From assembly GCF_002005565.1 (NCBI RefSeq), contig NZ_BDJC01000011.1:62001-126000 (forward strand): a DNA stretch of 64,000 nt. The letters run 5' to 3'. The position numbers were made by a program, and so were the translations under genes. The stretch is from Streptomyces sp. JHA26. GTDB taxonomy: Bacteria; Actinomycetota; Actinomycetes; Streptomycetales; Streptomycetaceae. The notes below the pieces were generated by a model. It searched no databases, had not been told where the DNA came from, and saw only the letters and a list, made by a program, of their open reading frames with translations. Below are positions 28,499-38,578 of the stretch, one piece after another (the first letter of the stretch is position 1; every line of letters starts with the position of its first letter).

Positions 28499-29589
28499 TG
28501 AAGCAGATCCTGTTCGCGGGAGTCATCGGCCTGTTCCTGACCTTGGTCGGCACCCCGCTGCTGATCAAGCTGCTGGCCCGCAAGGGGTACGGCCAGTACA
28601 TCCGCGACGACGGACCGCGCGAGCACGCCAGCAAGCGCGGTACGCCGACCATGGGTGGTATCGCCTTCATCCTGGCGACGGTCGTCGCCTACTTCCTGGC
28701 CAAGGTGATCACGGGCTACCTGGACGAGCAGGCCGACGCGGGGCCGACCTTCTCGGGTCTGCTGGTGCTGGGCCTCATGGTCGGCATGGGCCTGGTCGGC
28801 TTCCTCGACGACTACATCAAGATCGTCAAGCGGCGTTCGCTGGGCCTGCGGGCCAAGGCGAAGATGGCCGGCCAGCTCATCGTCGGCATCGCCTTCGCGG
28901 TCCTCGCGCTGCAGTTCGCGGACAACCGCGGCAACACCCCGGCCTCCACCAAGCTGTCGTTCATCACCGACTTCGGCTGGGCCATCGGACCGGTGCTGTT
29001 CGTGGTCTGGGCGCTGTTCATGATCCTCGCCATGTCGAACGGCGTGAACCTCACCGACGGCCTCGACGGCCTGGCCACCGGCGCCTCCGTCCTGGTCTTC
29101 GGCGCCTACACCTTCATCGGCGTCTGGCAGTTCCAGGAGTCCTGCGCCAACGCGCTGACCCTGACCAACCCGGGCGCCTGCTACGAGGTGCGCGACCCGC
29201 TCGACCTGGCGGTGGTCGCCTCCGCGCTGATGGGTTCCTGCCTCGGCTTCCTGTGGTGGAACACCTCGCCGGCCAAGATCTTCATGGGCGACACCGGTTC
29301 GCTCGCGCTCGGCGGTGTGCTCGCGGGTCTCGCGATCTGCTCGCGCACCGAACTGCTGATGGCCATCCTCGGCGGCCTGTTCGTCCTGATCACCATGTCG
29401 GTGGTCATCCAGGTCGGCTCCTTCCGCCTCACCGGCAAGCGCGTCTTCCGGATGGCGCCGCTTCAGCACCACTTCGAACTCAAAGGCTGGTCCGAGGTCC
29501 TCGTCGTGGTCCGCTTCTGGATCATCCAGGGCATCTGCGTGATCGTCGGACTCGGCCTCTTCTACGCGGGATGGGCAGCGGACAAGTGA
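28495..29589 (+). CDS. mraY: Phospho-MurNAc-pentapeptide translocase MraY
   Basis: Integral membrane enzyme that transfers phospho-MurNAc-pentapeptide to undecaprenyl phosphate, giving lipid I. It has 364 residues with about ten transmembrane helices. Catalytic motifs: GFLDDYIK (aspartate pair), [12 protein letters not shown], and the histidine-rich [29 protein letters not shown] is also conserved. Two in-frame ATGs (28495 and 28498) abut the murF stop; either gives essentially the same protein. The stop overlaps the murD GTG by 4 nt. Confidence 0.97.
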   Translation: MMKQILFAGVIGLFLTLVGTPLLIKLLARKGYGQYIRDDGPREHASKRGTPTMGGIAFILATVVAYFLAKVITGYLDEQADAGPTFSGLLVLGLMVGMGLVGFLDDYIKIVKRRSLGLRAKAKMAGQLIVGIAFAVLALQFADNRGNTPASTKLSFITDFGWAIGPVLFVVWALFMILAMSNGVNLTDGLDGLATGASVLVFGAYTFIGVWQFQESCANALTLTNPGACYEVRDPLDLAVVASALMGSCLGFLWWNTSPAKIFMGDTGSLALGGVLAGLAICSRTELLMAILGGLFVLITMSVVIQVGSFRLTGKRVFRMAPLQHHFELKGWSEVLVVVRFWIIQGICVIVGLGLFYAGWAADK

Positions 29590-31004
29590 CCTCCTCGGTG
29601 CCTTCGGAATTCACGGGCAAGCACGTCACCGTCGCCGGACTGGGCGTCTCCGGCGTCCCGGCGGCCAAGGTCCTGCACGGCCTCGGCGCGCACGTCACCG
29701 TCGTCAACGACGGCGACGACGAGCGCGCGCGGGCGCAGGCGGCCGAACTCGAGGCGCTCGGCGTCACCGTGCGCCTCGGCGACGGGGACACCCTCCCCGA
29801 AGGCACCGAGCTGATCGTCACCGCGCCCGGCTGGAAACCCACCAAGCCGCTGTTCGCGGCGGCGGACCGGGCGGGCGTACCGGTCTGGGGCGACGTCGAG
29901 CTGGCCTGGCGCCTGCGCGGCCCCGACGCCGCGCCCTGGCTGGCCGTCACCGGCACCAACGGCAAGACGACCACCGTCCAGATGCTGGCGTCCATCCTGA
30001 CGGCGGCCGGCCTGCGCACGGCCGCCGTCGGCAACATCGGCGTCTCGCTGCTGGACGCGGTCACCGGCGAGGAGGAGTACGACGTCCTCGCCGTGGAGCT
30101 GTCCAGCTACCAGCTCCACTGGGCGCCCTCCCTGCGCGCCCACTCCGCCGCGGTGCTCAACCTCGCCCCCGACCACCTCGACTGGCACGGTTCCATGGAG
30201 GCGTACGCCGCCGACAAGGGCCGCGTCTACGAGGGCAATCGCGTCGCCTGCGTCTACAACGTCGCCGACAAGGCGACCGAGGACCTCGTCCGTGAGGCCG
30301 ACGTCGAAGAGGGCTGCCGGGCCGTCGGGTTCACCCTGGGCACCCCCGGCCCCTCCCAACTCGGGGTCGTGGAAGGCATCCTGGTCGACCGCGCCTTCGT
30401 GGAGAACCGGCAGAAGAACGCCCAGGAGCTCGCCGAGGTCGCGGACGTCGACCCGCCGGCCCCGCACAACATCGCCAACGCCCTCGCCGCGGCGGCCCTC
30501 GCCCGCGCCTTCGGCGTCCCCGCGGCCGCCGTCCGCGACGGACTGCGGGCCTTCACGCCCGACGCCCACCGCATCGCGCACGTCGCCGACGTCGACGGGG
30601 TCGCCTACGTCGACGACTCCAAGGCCACCAACACCCATGCCGCGCAGGCCTCGTTGGCGGCGTACGAGTCGATCGTGTGGATCGCGGGCGGACTGGCGAA
30701 GGGCGCCACCTTCGACGAGCTGGTCGCCGGGGCGGCGAAGCGGCTGCGGGGCGTCGTCCTCATCGGCGCCGACCGCGCGCTGATCCGCGAAGCCCTGGCG
30801 CGACACGCCCCGGAAGTACCCGTGGTCGACCTCGACCGGACCGACACTGGGGCGATGCCCCAGGCCGTCCAGGAGGCGCGGCGGCTCGCGCGGCCCGGCG
30901 ACACGGTCCTGCTCGCCCCGGCCTGTGCCTCCATGGACATGTTCACCAACTACAACAAGCGTGGTGACGCGTTCGCGGCGGCCGTTCGCGAACTCGGCGC
31001 CTGA
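29586..31004 (+). CDS. murD: UDP-MurNAc-L-alanine:D-glutamate ligase MurD
   Basis: Adds D-glutamate to UDP-MurNAc-L-Ala. It has 472 residues. Rossmann-like N terminus: [21 protein letters not shown] loop: [19 protein letters not shown]. Other segments: [22 protein letters not shown] and [15 protein letters not shown], the last diagnostic of MurD. The GTG at 29586 overlaps the mraY stop (GTGA). The gene lies in normal dcw order between mraY and ftsW. Confidence 0.96.
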   Translation: MTSSVPSEFTGKHVTVAGLGVSGVPAAKVLHGLGAHVTVVNDGDDERARAQAAELEALGVTVRLGDGDTLPEGTELIVTAPGWKPTKPLFAAADRAGVPVWGDVELAWRLRGPDAAPWLAVTGTNGKTTTVQMLASILTAAGLRTAAVGNIGVSLLDAVTGEEEYDVLAVELSSYQLHWAPSLRAHSAAVLNLAPDHLDWHGSMEAYAADKGRVYEGNRVACVYNVADKATEDLVREADVEEGCRAVGFTLGTPGPSQLGVVEGILVDRAFVENRQKNAQELAEVADVDPPAPHNIANALAAAALARAFGVPAAAVRDGLRAFTPDAHRIAHVADVDGVAYVDDSKATNTHAAQASLAAYESIVWIAGGLAKGATFDELVAGAAKRLRGVVLIGADRALIREALARHAPEVPVVDLDRTDTGAMPQAVQEARRLARPGDTVLLAPACASMDMFTNYNKRGDAFAAAVRELGA

Positions 31005-31042
31005 CCCGGCCGCTCCCGCGCCGGGTGAACTCGGGAGGACGC

Positions 31043-31090
31043 GTGGCACGGTCCAGGCCGATCGACAGCGGAGGCCGCGATGCCCGGTAG
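31043..31090 (+). CDS. Possible 15-codon leader ORF overlapping the ftsW start
   Basis: A GGGAGGA sequence is 3-4 nt before GTG 31043. The frame is different from ftsW and ends at 31090, eleven nt inside ftsW. Spacing to the Shine-Dalgarno is short. It could be a leader peptide, or the Shine-Dalgarno may simply be unused. Weak call. Confidence 0.25.
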   Translation: MARSRPIDSGGRDAR

Positions 31091-32450
31091 CCGTACCGGA
31101 GGTCCGCCCGCGCAGCGGACCGTCAAGCGGCCGGCCGCGCCGGGGCCGTCGCACGAGAACCCGGTCCTCGGTCTCTACCTCCGTCTCCGCCGCGCCTGGG
31201 ACCGGCCGCTGACCGCGTACTACCTGATCTTCGGCGGCAGTCTGCTGATCACCGTGCTCGGCCTGGTGATGGTCTACTCGGCCTCCCAGATCACCGCGCT
31301 CCAGCTCTCCCTGCCCGGCTCGTACTTCTTCCGCAAGCAGTTCCTGGCCGCGCTGATCGGCTCCGGGCTGCTGGTGGCCGCCATGCGGATGCCGGTGAAA
31401 CTGCACCGGGCGCTGGCCTACCCCATCCTCGCCGGAGCCGTCTTCCTGATGATCCTCGTGCAGGTGCCGGGGATAGGGATGTCGGTCAACGGCAACCAGA
31501 ACTGGATCTCCCTGGGCGGCTCCTTCCAGATCCAGCCCAGCGAGTTCGGCAAGCTCGCCCTGGTGCTGTGGGGCGCCGACCTGCTCGCACGCAAGCAGGA
31601 CAAGAAGCTGCTGGCCCAGTGGAAGCACATGCTCGTCCCCCTGGTGCCGGCCGCGTTCATGCTGCTCGGGCTGATCATGATCGGCGGCGACATGGGGACG
31701 GCGATCATCCTCACGGCGATCCTCTTCGGTCTGCTGTGGCTCGCGGGCGCGCCCACCCGGCTGTTCGCCGGGGTGCTCTCGGTCGCCGTGCTGCTCGGTG
31801 TGATCCTCATCAAGACCAGCCCCAACCGCATGGCCCGGCTGAACTGCATCGGCGCCACCGACCCCGGCCCGGGCGACGCCTGCTGGCAGGCGGTGCACGG
31901 CATCTACGCCCTCGCCTCGGGCGGGCTGTTCGGATCCGGGATCGGTGCCAGTGTGGAGAAATGGGGCGAACTACCCGAAGCACACACCGACTTCATCTTC
32001 GCCGTCACCGGTGAGGAACTGGGCCTGGCGGGGACGCTGTCGGTGCTCGCCCTGTTCGCGGCTCTAGGCTATGCGGGTATCCGCGTGGCCGGACGCACGG
32101 AGGACCCCTTCGTCAGGTATGCCGCGGGAGGCGTGACCACCTGGATCACGGCCCAGGCCGTGATCAACATCGGTGCGGTCCTCGGGCTGCTGCCGATCGC
32201 CGGTGTGCCCCTCCCGCTGTTCTCCTACGGGGGATCCGCCCTGCTGCCGACCATGTTCGCCATCGGCCTGCTCATCGCCTTCGCCCGCGACGAGCCCGGT
32301 GCGCGGGCGGCGCTTGCGCTGCGGCAACCTCGCTTTGGTAGAAAGCGGGGAACGGGGGGAACCGGGGGCTCCGGAGCCAAACGGACCTCCCGGAGTCGGA
32401 ACACGATGCGACGGCGCGCCTCGGCGGCGCGCTCGTCCGGAGAGCGGTGA
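31080..32450 (+). CDS. ftsW: Septal peptidoglycan polymerase FtsW (SEDS family)
   Basis: Multi-pass SEDS glycosyltransferase of 456 residues, partner of FtsI at the division septum. About ten transmembrane helices start at TAYYLIFGGSLLITVLGLVMVY. Conserved SEDS segments: IQPSEFGKLALVLWGAD, HTDFIFAVTGEELGLAG and LPLFSYGGSALLPTM. The cytoplasmic C-terminal tail is rich in Arg, Gly and Ser. The ATG at 31080 has GGAGG 5 nt upstream. It ends 6 nt before murG. Confidence 0.95.
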   Translation: MPGSRTGGPPAQRTVKRPAAPGPSHENPVLGLYLRLRRAWDRPLTAYYLIFGGSLLITVLGLVMVYSASQITALQLSLPGSYFFRKQFLAALIGSGLLVAAMRMPVKLHRALAYPILAGAVFLMILVQVPGIGMSVNGNQNWISLGGSFQIQPSEFGKLALVLWGADLLARKQDKKLLAQWKHMLVPLVPAAFMLLGLIMIGGDMGTAIILTAILFGLLWLAGAPTRLFAGVLSVAVLLGVILIKTSPNRMARLNCIGATDPGPGDACWQAVHGIYALASGGLFGSGIGASVEKWGELPEAHTDFIFAVTGEELGLAGTLSVLALFAALGYAGIRVAGRTEDPFVRYAAGGVTTWITAQAVINIGAVLGLLPIAGVPLPLFSYGGSALLPTMFAIGLLIAFARDEPGARAALALRQPRFGRKRGTGGTGGSGAKRTSRSRNTMRRRASAARSSGER

Positions 32451-32456
32451 ATTTCG

Positions 32457-33551
32457 GTGCATGTCGTACTCGCCGGCGGAGGAACCGCGGGCCACATCGA
32501 GCCCGCGCTCGCCCTCGCGGACGCCCTGCGCAGGCAGGATCCGACCGTGGGCATCACGGCCCTGGGCACGGAGCGTGGTCTGGAGACCCGGCTGGTGCCC
32601 GAGCGCGGTTACGAGCTGGCGCTGATCCCTGCCGTCCCGCTGCCGCGCAAGCCCACCCCCGAGCTGATCACCGTCCCGGGCCGGCTGCGCGGCACCATCA
32701 AGGCGACCGAGCAGATCCTGGAGCGCACCAAGGCGGACTGCGTGGTGGGCTTCGGCGGCTACGTCGCGCTGCCCGGCTACCTCGCGGCCAAGCGGCTCGG
32801 CGTGCCGATCGTCATCCACGAGGCCAACGCCCGCCCCGGCCTGGCCAACAAGATCGGCTCGCGGTACGCCGCCCAGGTCGCCGTCTCCACGCCCGACAGC
32901 AAGCTGCGCAACGCCCGTTACATCGGTATCCCGTTGCGCCGTTCCATCGCCACCCTCGACCGCGCCGCCGTGCGCCCCGAGGCCCGCGCGGCGTTCGGAC
33001 TCGACCCCAACCTGCCGACGCTGCTGGTCACCGGCGGCTCGCAGGGCGCCCGGCGGCTCAACGAGGTGGTCCAGCAGGTCGCGCCGCGGCTCCAGCAGGC
33101 CGGTATCCAGATCCTGCACGCGGTCGGTCCGAAGAACGAACTGCCGCAGGTGCACCAGATGCCGGGGATGCCCCCGTACATCCCGGTAAGTTATCTGGAC
33201 CGGATGGACCTCGCGTACGCCGCGGCCGACATGATGCTCTGCCGCGCGGGCGCGATGACCGTCGCCGAACTCTCCGCCGTCGGACTCCCGGCCGCCTACG
33301 TCCCGCTGCCCATCGGCAACGGCGAGCAGCGGCTCAACGCCCAGCCGGTGGTGAAGGCCGGCGGCGGGCTGCTGGTCGACGACGCGGAGCTGACGCCGGA
33401 GTGGGTGCAGCAGAACGTGCTGCCCGTGCTCGCCGATCCGCACCGGCTGTACGAGATGTCCCGTGCCGCCGCCGAGTTCGGCCGCCGGGACGCCGACGAC
33501 CTCCTCGTCGGCATGGTGTACGAGGCGATCGCCGGCCGCGCACACCGCTAG
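32457..33551 (+). CDS. murG: Lipid II synthase MurG (GlcNAc transferase)
   Basis: Peripheral membrane GT-B glycosyltransferase that adds GlcNAc to lipid I. It has 364 residues. The N-terminal glycine loop is [20 protein letters not shown]; further segments are [47 protein letters not shown], and the donor-site [24 protein letters not shown]. The start GTG at 32457 lies 6 nt after the ftsW stop and lacks a clear Shine-Dalgarno, so re-initiation by ribosomes ending ftsW is likely. Confidence 0.96.
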   Translation: MHVVLAGGGTAGHIEPALALADALRRQDPTVGITALGTERGLETRLVPERGYELALIPAVPLPRKPTPELITVPGRLRGTIKATEQILERTKADCVVGFGGYVALPGYLAAKRLGVPIVIHEANARPGLANKIGSRYAAQVAVSTPDSKLRNARYIGIPLRRSIATLDRAAVRPEARAAFGLDPNLPTLLVTGGSQGARRLNEVVQQVAPRLQQAGIQILHAVGPKNELPQVHQMPGMPPYIPVSYLDRMDLAYAAADMMLCRAGAMTVAELSAVGLPAAYVPLPIGNGEQRLNAQPVVKAGGGLLVDDAELTPEWVQQNVLPVLADPHRLYEMSRAAAEFGRRDADDLLVGMVYEAIAGRAHR

Positions 33552-33651
33552 GGAACGCAGCGGCGAGTGAGCCGAAGGGGCGGGCGCGGTCGGGCCGTCG
33601 GCACCGACCGGGGCGCCCCGGAGGCGAACCGAGCCAGGAAAGGGAGTGCGC

Positions 33652-34446
33652 GTGGCCGGACCGACCACCGCCGAACGCGGTGAACGCCGGCAGGAGTCGT
33701 CCGGCCCGCCCGGTGCGGGGCGGTTCGGACCGTCCCGCCTTCGTGCGATCATCATCCTGGCCGCCGTCCTCGTGCTCGCCGCGGGCGTGACGCTCTGGGT
33801 GCTGTACGGATCGAACTGGCTCCGCGTGGAACGGGTGTCGGTCTCCGGGACCCGCGTCCTGACGCCGGCCCAGGTCCGCGAGGCCGCCGACGTACCCGTC
33901 GGGGACGCGCTGGTCTCCGTCGACACCGAGGCGATCGCGGCGCGGCTGAGCCGGAAACTGCCCCGTGTGGACGAGGTCGACGTGGTCCGTTCCTGGCCGC
34001 ACGGAATCGCGTTGAAAGTGACCGAGCGCACTCCGGTCCTGGTGGTGCGCGAAGGCCGGAACTTCGTCGAAGTGGACGACGAAGGCGTCCGGTTCGCCAC
34101 GGTTTCCCGGGCCCCGAAAGGCGTGCCCGCGTTGAAATGGGAACTCGCCCGCTCGGGTCCGGCCGCGGCGAGCCTGCGCCGTTTCGGCGAGGACCGTCTG
34201 GTGCGCGAGGCGGTGCGCGTCGCCGGGAGCGTCCCGGACGCGGTGGCGCGGCGGACCCACCAGGTCACGGTCCGTTCCTACGACGACATCTCGCTGCAGC
34301 TGGACGACGGCCGCACCGTGGCCTGGGGGAGCGGCGAACAGGGCGAGCGGAAGGCCCGGGCGCTCACCGCGCTGATGAAAGCGACGCCCGACGCACGGCA
34401 CTTCGACGTGAGTGTCCCCACCGCCCCGGCGTCATCGGGGAGTTGA
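33652..34446 (+). CDS. ftsQ: Cell division protein FtsQ
   Basis: Bitopic divisome protein of 264 residues that links to FtsL and the FtsB/DivIC-type protein. Cytoplasmic N terminus, then a transmembrane helix (AIIILAAVLVLAAGVTLWVL, about residues 33-52), a POTRA domain (LRVERVSVSGTRVLTPAQVREAADVPVG) and a beta domain (VVRSWPHGIALKVTERTPVLVV). The GTG at 33652 is preferred over 33646 because GGGAG then has proper spacing. It is separated from murG by 100 nt and from ftsZ by a 287-nt promoter region. Confidence 0.93.
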   Translation: MAGPTTAERGERRQESSGPPGAGRFGPSRLRAIIILAAVLVLAAGVTLWVLYGSNWLRVERVSVSGTRVLTPAQVREAADVPVGDALVSVDTEAIAARLSRKLPRVDEVDVVRSWPHGIALKVTERTPVLVVREGRNFVEVDDEGVRFATVSRAPKGVPALKWELARSGPAAASLRRFGEDRLVREAVRVAGSVPDAVARRTHQVTVRSYDDISLQLDDGRTVAWGSGEQGERKARALTALMKATPDARHFDVSVPTAPASSGS

Positions 34447-34499
34447 CGGGTATACGTGCAGGCCAGCACCCTGGTTGGGCAGCGCTACGGCTGATCACA

Positions 34500-34627
34500 T
34501 AGGGTGAAAAGAAAAACGGGAGGTTCGGCGTGTTCGTTGAACGCGCGCCACGTGTCGACTTAGTGTCCTGTTCAGAAGACTCCAAGGAACAGACACACTG
34601 GTAACCCTAAACTTCAGCGTTAGGGTT
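34500..34627 (+). promoter_or_regulatory. ftsZ promoter and control region
   Basis: At least one clear promoter: TTGAAC (34537-34542), an 18-nt spacer, and TAGTGT (34561-34566). Two further TAGGGT -10-like hexamers lie at 34500-34505 and 34621-34626, with poor -35s. An 8-bp dyad AACCCTAA/TTAGGGTT (34603-34610 and 34620-34627) flanks 9 nt and includes the last hexamer. GACAC or its complement, the core recognised by WhiA, occurs at 34552, 34563 and 34592. Several ftsZ promoters, one sporulation-induced, are established in S. coelicolor. The assignment of each element here is inference. Confidence 0.65.
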
Positions 34628-34733
34628 CGGGTCGGCGCTACGGACCGTCCCATTCGGCATCAGTCGTCGGGTCGCGGGGCATCAGTGCTCCGGTGATCCG
34701 ACGACACGTAACTCGAGGCGAGAGGCCTTCGAC

Positions 34734-35936
34734 GTGGCAGCACCGCAGAACTACCTCGCAGTCATCAAAGTCATCGGTGTCGGCGGCGGTGGTGTCAATG
34801 CCATCAACCGGATGATCGAGGTCGGTCTCAAGGGCGTCGAGTTCATCGCCATCAACACCGACGCGCAGGCGCTGTTGATGAGCGACGCCGACGTCAAGCT
34901 GGACGTCGGCCGCGAACTCACCCGCGGACTCGGCGCCGGAGCCAACCCGGCCGTCGGCCGCAAGGCCGCCGAGGACCACCGCGAGGAGATCGAGGAGGTC
35001 CTCAAGGGGGCCGACATGGTCTTCGTGACGGCCGGTGAAGGCGGCGGCACCGGCACCGGCGGCGCGCCCGTCGTGGCCAACATCGCGCGCTCCTTGGGCG
35101 CCCTCACCATCGGTGTGGTCACGCGCCCGTTCACCTTCGAGGGCCGGCGCCGCGCCAACCAGGCCGAGGACGGCATCGCGGAGCTGCGCGAAGAGGTCGA
35201 CACCCTCATCGTCATCCCCAACGACCGGCTGCTGTCCATCTCGGACCGTCAGGTCAGCGTGCTCGACGCCTTCAAGTCCGCCGACCAGGTGCTGCTGTCC
35301 GGTGTGCAGGGCATCACCGACCTCATCACCACGCCCGGCCTGATCAACCTCGACTTCGCCGACGTCAAGTCGGTCATGTCCGAGGCCGGTTCGGCCCTCA
35401 TGGGCATCGGCTCGGCCCGCGGCGACGACCGCGCGGTGGCCGCGGCCGAGATGGCGATCTCCTCGCCGCTGCTCGAGGCGTCCATCGACGGCGCCCGCGG
35501 CGTCCTGCTCTCCATCTCCGGCGGCTCCGACCTCGGCCTGTTCGAGATCAACGAAGCGGCCCAGCTGGTCAGCGAGGCCGCCCACCCCGAGGCCAACATC
35601 ATCTTCGGCGCGGTCATCGACGACGCCCTCGGCGACGAGGTGCGGGTCACCGTGATCGCGGCCGGCTTCGACGGGGGCCAGCCGCCGGCCAAGCGGGACA
35701 ACGTCCTCGGCTCGGCCTCGGCCAAGCGCGAGGAGCCCGCTCCGGTCCGGCAGCCCGAGAGCCGCCCGTCCTTCGGTTCGCTCGGCAGCGTCAAGCCGAA
35801 GGAGGAGCCGGAGCCGACCCCGGCGCCGGAGCCGGTCAGCGACCTGCCGCCGGTCGCTCCGCCGCCGGTCCCGCCGTCGCGGACCTACTCGGACAGCGCG
35901 GCCGAGGAGCTGGACGTGCCGGACTTCCTGAAGTGA
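34734..35936 (+). CDS. ftsZ: Cell division GTPase FtsZ
   Basis: Tubulin-like GTPase of 400 residues that forms the cytokinetic Z-ring. GTP-binding segments: [15 protein letters not shown], the tubulin signature [16 protein letters not shown], and NDRLLSISD. The T7 loop is [18 protein letters not shown] Pro/Glu-rich linker of about 80 residues leads to the C-terminal peptide ELDVPDFLK that binds SepF. The GTG at 34734 has a GAGAGG Shine-Dalgarno. Its stop overlaps pgeF by 4 nt. It has its own promoters, while read-through from the upstream dcw genes is possible. Confidence 0.98.
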   Translation: MAAPQNYLAVIKVIGVGGGGVNAINRMIEVGLKGVEFIAINTDAQALLMSDADVKLDVGRELTRGLGAGANPAVGRKAAEDHREEIEEVLKGADMVFVTAGEGGGTGTGGAPVVANIARSLGALTIGVVTRPFTFEGRRRANQAEDGIAELREEVDTLIVIPNDRLLSISDRQVSVLDAFKSADQVLLSGVQGITDLITTPGLINLDFADVKSVMSEAGSALMGIGSARGDDRAVAAAEMAISSPLLEASIDGARGVLLSISGGSDLGLFEINEAAQLVSEAAHPEANIIFGAVIDDALGDEVRVTVIAAGFDGGQPPAKRDNVLGSASAKREEPAPVRQPESRPSFGSLGSVKPKEEPEPTPAPEPVSDLPPVAPPPVPPSRTYSDSAAEELDVPDFLK

Positions 35937-36661
35937 TAGGACAGCGCGACACCGTGAACGGCGCGCACTTCGGCTTCACCGACCGGTGGGGCGGGGTGAG
36001 CGCCGTTCCGTACGAGGAGCTCAACCTCGGCGGCGCGGTCGGCGACGACCCGGCCGCCGTGACGGCCAACCGCCAACTGGCCGCGAAGTCGCTGGGCGTC
36101 GACCCGGCCCGGGTGGTCTGGATGAACCAGGTGCACGGGGCCGACGTCGCCGTGGTCGACGCGCCCTGGGGGGACCGTCCGGTCCCGCGGGTCGACGCGG
36201 TCGTCACCGCCGAACGCGGTCTCGCCCTCGCCGTCCTCACCGCCGACTGCGTGCCCGTTCTCCTCGCCGATCCCGTCGCCGGCGTCGCCGCCGCGGCGCA
36301 CGCGGGCCGACCCGGCCTGGTCGCCGGGGTCGTCCCCGCCGCCGTACGGGCCATGACCGGGCTCGGCGCCGACCCCGCCCGCATCGTCGCCCGCACCGGA
36401 CCCGCCGTGTGCGGCCGGTGCTACGAGGTGCCGGAGGAGATGCGCGCCGAGGTCGGCGCCGTCGAACCGGCGGCGCACGCCGTGACGAGCTGGGGCACTC
36501 CGTCCCTCGACGTGAGCGCCGGAGTGCGCGCGCAGCTCGAGCGGCTCGGGGTGTGCGACCTGGCGCAGTCGCCGGTGTGCACCCGGGAGTCGAAGGACCA
36601 CTTCTCGTACCGACGAGACCGCACCACCGGGCGGCTCGCGGGCTATGTCTGGCTGGACTGA
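35933..36661 (+). CDS. pgeF: PgeF/YfiH-family protein (peptidoglycan editing factor, laccase domain)
   Basis: A 242-residue member of the multicopper-oxidase-like YfiH family, whose E. coli member removes misincorporated L-Ser from muropeptide precursors. Likely metal ligands: NQVHGADV (His), [11 protein letters not shown] (Cys) and [13 protein letters not shown] (His). The last is usually AHAGWRG; here Trp-Arg is replaced by Arg-Pro. The GTG at 35933 overlaps the ftsZ stop. Its constant place after ftsZ fits a role in precursor quality control. Confidence 0.88.
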   Translation: MIGQRDTVNGAHFGFTDRWGGVSAVPYEELNLGGAVGDDPAAVTANRQLAAKSLGVDPARVVWMNQVHGADVAVVDAPWGDRPVPRVDAVVTAERGLALAVLTADCVPVLLADPVAGVAAAAHAGRPGLVAGVVPAAVRAMTGLGADPARIVARTGPAVCGRCYEVPEEMRAEVGAVEPAAHAVTSWGTPSLDVSAGVRAQLERLGVCDLAQSPVCTRESKDHFSYRRDRTTGRLAGYVWLD

Positions 36662-36667
36662 TGGGGC

Positions 36668-37387
36668 ATGACGGACCGTAAGGACGAAATCGCCAGGAAC
36701 CTGGCGACAGTGGAAGAGCGCATCGCCGCCGCGTGCGAGGCCGCGGGCCGCCGCCGCGAGGAGGTGACCCTGATCGTGGTCACCAAGACCTACCCGGCCG
36801 ACGACGTGCGCGTTCTCTCCGGTCTCGGCGTGCGCCACGTCGCCGAGAACCGCGACCAGGACGCGGCGCCCAAGGCCGCCGCCTGCTCGGATCTGCCGCT
36901 CTCGTGGCACTTCGTGGGTCAGCTGCAGACCAACAAGGTGCGCTCCGTGGTCGGTTACGCGGATGTCGTGCAGTCCGTCGACCGCGCCAGGCTCGTCACC
37001 GTGCTGTCGAAGGAAGCGGTGCGCGCCGGGCGCGAGGTGGGCGTGCTCCTCCAGGTCGCGCTCGACGCGGGGGAGAGCGCGCGCGGGGAGCGCGGAGGCG
37101 TCGCGCCCGCGGGAATCGAAGAGTTGGCCGATCTGGTCGCCGGAGCGGACGGACTGCGGCTCGACGGGCTGATGACCGTGGCACCGCTCACCGGCGAGTA
37201 CGCCGGACGTCAACAGGCGGCGTTCGAGCACCTCATGGATTTGTCGACCCGCCTGCGCCGGAACCATCCTGCTGCGAACATGGTTTCCGCAGGGATGAGT
37301 GCGGACCTCGAACAGGCCGTGGCCGCCGGAGCGACACATGTACGCGTCGGCACCGCGGTACTCGGAGTCCGACCCAGGCTCGGGTAA
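36668..37387 (+). CDS. YggS-family PLP-binding protein (PLP homeostasis)
   Basis: A 239-residue single-domain alanine-racemase-like fold that holds pyridoxal phosphate and buffers its level. The PLP lysine is in LIVVTKTYPADDVR. Further family segments: WHFVGQLQTNKVR, LDGLMTVAP and SAGMSADLEQAVAAGATHVRVGTAVLG. The usual GENRxQE motif reads AENRDQDA here. The ATG at 36668 is 6 nt after the pgeF stop. In Gram-positives this gene (ylmE) lies between ftsZ and sepF, as here. Confidence 0.93.
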   Translation: MTDRKDEIARNLATVEERIAAACEAAGRRREEVTLIVVTKTYPADDVRVLSGLGVRHVAENRDQDAAPKAAACSDLPLSWHFVGQLQTNKVRSVVGYADVVQSVDRARLVTVLSKEAVRAGREVGVLLQVALDAGESARGERGGVAPAGIEELADLVAGADGLRLDGLMTVAPLTGEYAGRQQAAFEHLMDLSTRLRRNHPAANMVSAGMSADLEQAVAAGATHVRVGTAVLGVRPRLG

Positions 37388-37418
37388 CGTCGCCAAGAAG
37401 TCGGACCACAGCAGAAAA

Positions 37419-37494
37419 TATGGTCATTACCGCCGAAAGGCGGAGGCAACGACCTAGTGGATCGCGGGCATTTGGCAGTCGTCAGCCGATCCAC
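37419..37494 (+). other. Leader region before sepF: possible -10 and two hairpins
   Basis: TATGGT at 37419-37424 could be a -10. It is followed by a CCGCC-GAAA-GGCGG hairpin (37430-37443) and by arms gtggatcg/cgatccac (37457-37464 and 37487-37494) enclosing 22 nt. These would lie in the sepF 5' UTR. Confidence 0.4.
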
Positions 37495-37516
37495 CACAGA
37501 GCGGAGGACTCAGAGC

Positions 37517-38158
37517 ATGGCCGGCGCGATGCGCAAGATGGCGGTCTACCTCGGCCTCGTGGAGGACGATGGGTACGACGGCCGGGGGTTCGACCCCGAC
37601 GACGACTTCGAACCCGAACTGGACCCGGAGCCCGAGCGGGACCACCGGAGGCACGAACCGGCACACCAGTCGCACGGTTCACATCAGCCCCAAAGGGAAG
37701 AAGAGGTGCGAATCGTCCAGCCGCCCGCGCAGCGCGAGCCGGTGGCCCGTTCCACTTCGCTCGGGGCGGAATCGGGCCGCCCGGCGCGCATCGCGCCCGT
37801 GGCATCCATCACACAAGAACGCGCAAACCTGGAAAAGAGCGCACCGGTCATCATGCCCAAGGTCGTGTCCGAACGAGAGCCCTACCGGATCACCACACTT
37901 CACCCCCGGACCTACAACGAGGCCCGTACCATCGGGGAACACTTCCGTGAGGGCACACCGGTGATCATGAATCTCACTGAGATGGACGACACAGATGCGA
38001 AGCGACTTGTCGACTTTGCGGCCGGTTTGGTGTTTGGTCTTCACGGCAGTATCGAGCGGGTGACGCAGAAGGTGTTCCTGCTGTCTCCTGCTAACGTCGA
38101 TGTCACGGCGGAGGACAAGGCCCGCATCGCAGAGGGCGGGTTCTTCAACCAGAGCTGA
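37517..38158 (+). CDS. sepF: Cell division protein SepF
   Basis: FtsZ-binding membrane anchor of 213 residues. The N-terminal amphipathic helix [16 protein letters not shown] targets the membrane. An acidic, then His/Gln-rich linker follows. The C-terminal SepF domain spans about residues 115-200 ([48 protein letters not shown]). Actinobacteria lack FtsA and ZipA, so SepF is the main Z-ring tether. The ATG at 37517 has GGAGGA about 9 nt upstream. A hairpin follows before the yggT-type gene. Confidence 0.95.
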   Translation: MAGAMRKMAVYLGLVEDDGYDGRGFDPDDDFEPELDPEPERDHRRHEPAHQSHGSHQPQREEEVRIVQPPAQREPVARSTSLGAESGRPARIAPVASITQERANLEKSAPVIMPKVVSEREPYRITTLHPRTYNEARTIGEHFREGTPVIMNLTEMDDTDAKRLVDFAAGLVFGLHGSIERVTQKVFLLSPANVDVTAEDKARIAEGGFFNQS

Positions 38159-38185
38159 GACGCACGACCGGTTAGAGCAAGACCA

Positions 38186-38205
38186 CGGACCCGAGGACGG
38201 GTCCG
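38186..38205 (+). terminator. Hairpin after sepF
   Basis: 7-bp arms cggaccc/gggtccg with a 6-nt loop, 27 nt after the sepF stop. It may attenuate read-through into the next gene. Confidence 0.45.
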
Positions 38206-38238
38206 AGAGATGGTTCAGGGGAGAGGGAAGCACAGGTC

Positions 38239-38523
38239 ATGAGCGTGGTCCTGGATGTGGTCTACATCGCGCTGATGTGCTTCCTCATCGTGCTCATCTT
38301 CCGGTTGGTCATGGACTACGTCTTCCAGTTCGCCCGCTCGTGGCAACCCGGCAAGGCGATGGTGGTCGTTCTGGAGGCCACCTACACTGTCACCGATCCA
38401 CCGTTGAAGCTTCTGCGGCGGTTCATCCCGCCGCTGCGTCTCGGGGGCGTGGCGCTCGACCTGTCCTTCTTCGTACTGATGATCATCGTCTACATCCTGA
38501 TCTCGATCGTGAGCCGGCTGTGA
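38239..38523 (+). CDS. YggT-family membrane protein
   Basis: A 94-residue protein with two transmembrane segments (VVYIALMCFLIVLIFRLVMDYV and LDLSFFVLMIIVYILISIV) separated by the YggT-type loop with DPPLKLLRRFIPPLRLGGVALDLS. It is found between sepF and divIVA in most Gram-positives. A role in division or osmotic adaptation has been proposed for the family, but the mechanism is unknown. GGGGAGAGG upstream supports the ATG. Confidence 0.92.
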   Translation: MSVVLDVVYIALMCFLIVLIFRLVMDYVFQFARSWQPGKAMVVVLEATYTVTDPPLKLLRRFIPPLRLGGVALDLSFFVLMIIVYILISIVSRL

Positions 38524-38578
38524 GCGATGAGAGAGATACGGGCTTGCCGAATGCCGACGACAACGTTGAGGTGAAGAG

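Noticed and set aside
34603..34627. AACCCTAA/TTAGGGTT looks like telomeric repeat
   Set aside because: It is a single dyad in the ftsZ leader. Streptomyces telomeres do not use this repeat.
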